A stretch of 64,000 bases of DNA from Climacium dendroides (taxonomy: Eukaryota; Streptophyta; Bryopsida; Hypnales; Climaciaceae): the NCBI GenBank assembly GCA_950106755.1, contig OX467089.1, forward strand, positions 26,145,345 to 26,209,344. The letters are read 5' to 3'. The notes below the pieces were generated by a model. That model worked only from the letters and a program-made list of their open reading frames with translations. It searched no databases and was not told the origin of the DNA. This document shows positions 60,058 through 64,000 of the stretch, one piece after another. Within the stretch, counting starts at the first letter, position 1, and each line of letters opens with the position of its first letter. Position numbers and translations under genes: made by a program.

Positions 60058-63000
60058 TAATTTGATTAGTTTTGAACTTGATTCCCACTAATGTCAAAGA
60101 AAACCTACCAAGTCTAGTTTCTTCCCCAATTTGAAAATAATGAAAAACTCTAAAACTAAGATTTCAGTTGTAATCTAAACTTTGAGACATAATGTTTTGA
60201 ATTACTAATTTTCTAAGAATCTATTGCAACAAACATTTGGTTACACTATGACTATGACATTTCATACTTTGTTCACCTATGGTGAAATATTCAGATTTTT
60301 TGAAGAGTATATTGAATTTGATAAGAATGTTCTTCACATTTTTGAGTTCATGAAAATTTCTAGATTTCAACCCCGATTTTGGAAATTTAAAAGGCATGTG
60401 ATTTCATAAATTTTGAGAAAATAAATAGAGGTTAGTTCCATATAAGTTTGAGAGAAAATGAAAATTTGAATCTTTTCTATTTAAGTAAGATTGGTGGTCC
60501 GTCCCTTTTGTATTAACCTAGTAAAATTTCTAGAGATAAAGAATAGCTTATAGACAATTTAAAATGAATATCAAATGATGAAGTATAATTATTTTTCATC
60601 CAATTATTTTTTGAACACTTGTATAAATGTATTTGTAATATATAGTGGTTAACATTTTTTCACTTTGATATTGATGATAATTCTATAGAAGAAGTTGCTT
60701 GTTCAAATATTCCTTTTGAAGGCCACAAATCTACCGATCCCTTTCAAAAAATTTAGAAAAGTGAAACATTATATTTAAATGGAATTGATTACCATTTAGA
60801 TTGTTATGTCCCTGAGCGAATCATGACTACATCTTGACCACTTGTTGAATTCATGCTTGGCTAACACTTTAGTCTTTTCCCTAAGTGCCTATAATAAAGT
60901 ATACATATCCATTGTTGACCTTTTCTCTAAAAATGTTCTTATCTTTATTTTTCCAACACTTCATGAATGCTTAACCTGTAAATGTCAAGACAAAGACAAA
61001 ACATTTGCTTGACAAATGTAAAATACAATGTGGGATAACCCCCCAAATTAACTTTGTCTAATCCTATTCAAAATTTTAGGTGTCTCTGGAACCTAATCTT
61101 GAGGAGTAAAAAAAACCAAGCGACAGGAAATATCAGTTTCTGAATCCCCGAAACTCAACCAGCTCTCTTTCAAATCAGTTCGATGCACAATTGGATGTTC
61201 AGACCCTGAGATGCACCTTCCAATCTGAAACACCACGCAAGGTATGACTCGCCGTCCTGCGCATTCTCATAGGTATTAGCTAAGGGTTTAGGGCAAAGCA
61301 ACTCTGTTTTGCAGACAAATTGCCGAGTTCTGTCCTGTGGATGATGGGTTCGCCTTACATTTGCTTGCGCTTCTATCTTTTGCAGCTTTGGTGAGGAAAC
61401 ATGTTTTGTGGAGAGCTCAAGTTCATGCCGAGAATGGTGCGTTGGAGGTGAATGGTGGAGCGGGAGGGTTCGTCCCGTAAAAGTGGAGGTAGAGTTTGCA
61501 ACATTTGCCAGCCACATTCTTGCACCCCTAGCTCTGGCACTTGTGCAGACTTAAGTTTGTATTTTCCGGGAACTATGGCACGGTGGAGCTTTCGCACGTG
61601 AAAGCTTTGGTGTCGTGTTGTGGGGGATTGGGGTTTCGCCGCGTGTTCCCCCGAGTGCTACTTGTGAGCACACTATTTAGGGCATCGATTTGGAAGGTTC
61701 CTGTTTAGTCTCTGCTAAGATAAAGTCACTCTGCTTAGATGAGTTGTCCTGCTATGTGTACCATGTTTGGAAATTTATGTTGACGGATGTTCGCACTCGG
61801 TGTAAGTTAGTTGGTGTTGGAGGTGATGTTTGCCATATGAATCTAGTCCCGAAGTGAATGTAACTTCGTTCCTAAGACCCTCGGTAGCACCGCTCTTTGA
61901 ACACTGAATGTCTATGGGGTGTTCCCTGAGCAGTCATCTACCAGTTGGTACTTTCACTAAAGCGTAGTTATTGTACATTTCTGTTTGTTAGAGCGAGACC
62001 ATTCTCCATCTGGAATTCTATTTGCTTGCAAATCTGCGTGAATGTTCCCTGCGGCTAGCATGTATAACAGCGGACAGTTGTAATCACGAACCCCACTGAG
62101 GTTTTTTCGTCGAGTGTTCTCGTGTATTCGCACGATTTATATTGTGTGGTCAAGATGCCGCACCATTGACCGATTGCGCATTCTGCTTTTGTTGTCCATG
62201 TTTCCGAGCATTTAGATTCGATATGGTATCCTTTAAATGTCAATGTAATTGGTGCTGTTGTTGATTTCTCTGGACCCTGGATGCTTTGGCTTCAATATTT
62301 TGTACATTCTACATCATCACGTTCTTCACTAGTATTAGTGGTTTTTGTCCTCGAGGCTTAATTTAGTTTACAAGAGCAAATTTTGACTGAAATGTGGTTT
62401 GAATTGGGAAACGCTGCTGCTCATCTTGTTTGTCTATTTCGCCAAATTCAGTAGTCTGATTTAAACTAATTTCTCCTGCATCTACGATGCCTTCTGCACA
62501 ACAATATGTGTGGAGTTGTGTGGAACAATTGCATACTGTTTACAACTGATACGGTTCCACAAGGCTGGCTGAGCATCGATTCTTGCCTTCTCGAATCGTT
62601 CGAACATTTTTACATGGATCATTGTGTTAAAGCAGGACTTTTGTCGAAGTCGAGGGACTGTTTGGAGTTGCGGCCGTGAAAGAGTCGAGTACAGTAGACA
62701 GAAAGCATTCGTCAGACTTGAATTCTCACCTTCCTTGGCTAGCTTTCGAGGTGTACGTTAACTTCGGGTGCGCAGATGTCTGGCTGATCCTGTATTCGAA
62801 TTTCCATTCCGGTCTGAGTTGAGGGATTGGGGTTGCTGTGCTGGTGATTTCTGTGTAGCAATTTGGTCCACTGCGAAGAAGCTGTTCTATTGGATTTGGC
62901 TGCTTAACTGTTAAGCTGTCACCTGAAGCCGAGGATGTTTGAATTTCGCAGAATGAGCTTGAAGCTTGGTTGGTTGAACGTGTAGTCTCTTCGACAGTTT

Positions 63001-63676
63001 TTGACTATTAGTGAGTATCGATTGTTGTCCTCTGCTAGTGAGAGCACGCACTTTTATGCTTCGAGCATATAATCAAGGCTTGGATGTTCTAGCGTAAAAG
63101 CCATTTCGCTTACAAGTATTCTGGCCGGTCGTGTCTAGGTGGTTTAAATGATTGGTACTAGTACGGGATGGACATCCCAATGTGTTCCGTTTTCTCAAAT
63201 GCAGACAGTAGTTTTTATCCCTGGAAGGATACGGCCCTCTCAGCCAATAATGATCGAGTCTATGGATTAATGTGTGCATTCTTGATTCCTACAGTTTTAT
63301 TGAAAGTCATTTGTTTGAAACTTCTAGCCCTGAGCGTCGGTACTGGGTTTAGGAGTTTGTTTTGCTGCAGTTGAATCAATGAGCCTGCTGACCGTACATG
63401 CGTTCCTTTGGACTTGCTCTGCTTGAGTCAGTTCATGGTGACTTGGACTCCTGGATTGCACGTCTTCTTTATCTGAGTAATGAGGAAGTATGTTGTATAT
63501 TATCGCACTTGAGTGTTGTGGATGGTGGCGCTTCGATCTGATTTTACACAATGTCTGTCGAGCAGGATCCCTTTCCTTGATTGATGCAGATTGACCTCAT
63601 TCGATTGGCGACAGCATTCCGATGATTGGCGCACGATGCTGAAAGTTCTGTTTCGTAGTCTAAGTGGAAGCACAGG

Positions 63677-64000
63677 ATGTCGAATGAGCTGAAGAGGCGC
63701 GTGGATCTCACAGAATCTTCTCACGCTTCGAAACTTGCTCGTTCAGATGATGTGGACGAAAGGTGAAATTCTTTCCCGAGTCTTCTGTGCTGTTTTTTGC
63801 TTCTCAACTTGCCTGCCATGGAAATCTGTCCTTCGCGGAGTCGTGTTTACCATGTGAAGCGATTAATTTGTGTTTGCTGATCTTTCTCGTGCTTTTGTCT
63901 ACGTTCAGGGGATGGGGTTTGGAACCCGAGCATACAATATTCTTGAGCCAGTGGCCAACAGAAGAATTTCACAGAGCGGTTGTCGGTGGAGTTGAAGCGA
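63677..64000 (+). pseudogene. TNL gene, copy B, 5' part only, frameshifted in TIR
   Basis: Exon 1 (63677-63762, MSNELKRRVDLTESSHASK) and the acceptor at 63907-63908 match the gene at 32769. Exon 2 opens with the same GWGLEPEHTIFLS, but two bases are missing at 63950-63951 relative to copy A, so SHNGQQ becomes an out-of-frame SQWPTE. This removes the first conserved loop of the TIR domain and everything after it from the frame. The four synonymous and one replacement changes in exon 1 show that it was under constraint before. The rest lies beyond the window. Confidence 0.75.

Larger units (their letters stand above)
58785..64000 (+). repeat. Segmental duplication, copy B (cut by window end)
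   Basis: This segment aligns in the same orientation to 26735-33092, through AT-rich DNA, the less AT-rich leader block from about 61236, and into the TNL TIR exon. It lacks the Mutator-like MITE, the TA microsatellite and about 0.5 kb present in copy A, and has its own TA-flanked MITE at 59829 plus about 85 extra bases near 62785-62870. The two copies start about 32 kb apart. Confidence 0.85.

Overview
The window looks like nuclear DNA of a land plant. It is AT-rich, with GT-AG introns, a TIR-NB-ARC-LRR (TNL) immune-receptor locus, and dense plant-type DNA transposons (CACTA, Mutator-like, mariner, pogo-like) and their miniature derivatives. The wording of the TIR domain and two multi-exon repeat genes of a kind I associate with mosses make a moss or other non-seed plant most likely. 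That placement is inference. I see no protein-coding gene that is clearly intact: almost every coding stretch has in-frame stops or frameshifts.

Layout. Positions 1-3.6 kb: the edge of a small unknown gene copy whose upstream region is split by an LTR-like insertion (196-3374), itself hit by two CACTA-type elements. 4.7 kb: another palindromic CACTA MITE. 6.8-12.7 kb: a decayed transposase-like gene interrupted by three elements. 13.7-14.3 kb and 16.6-18.0 kb: two decayed unknown genes, the second on the minus strand and carrying a MITE. 21.2-26.4 kb: a second decayed transposase-like gene (DUF7869-like core plus a C-terminal domain), split by about 1.95 kb that contains another copy of the small unknown gene.

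26.7-33.1 kb and 58.8-64.0 kb are two direct copies of one segmental duplication. Each ends in the 5' part of a TNL gene. Copy A continues into a full-length TNL (six inferred exons, 32769-37952) with two premature in-frame stops. Copy B is cut by the window end and has a 2-bp deletion at the start of its TIR domain.

40.5-42.4 kb is a CACTA element with an array of 38-bp hairpin units. 44.3-52.8 kb is bounded by mariner/Stowaway-type ends and holds a broken DD39D mariner transposase. 53.8-56.1 kb is a compact, nearly intact pogo-like element whose transposase is spoiled by one stop codon.

The main story is a decaying, duplicated NLR locus inside a transposon graveyard. Duplicated segments serve as natural empty-site controls and let several insertions, and their target-site duplications, be proven from this sequence alone.
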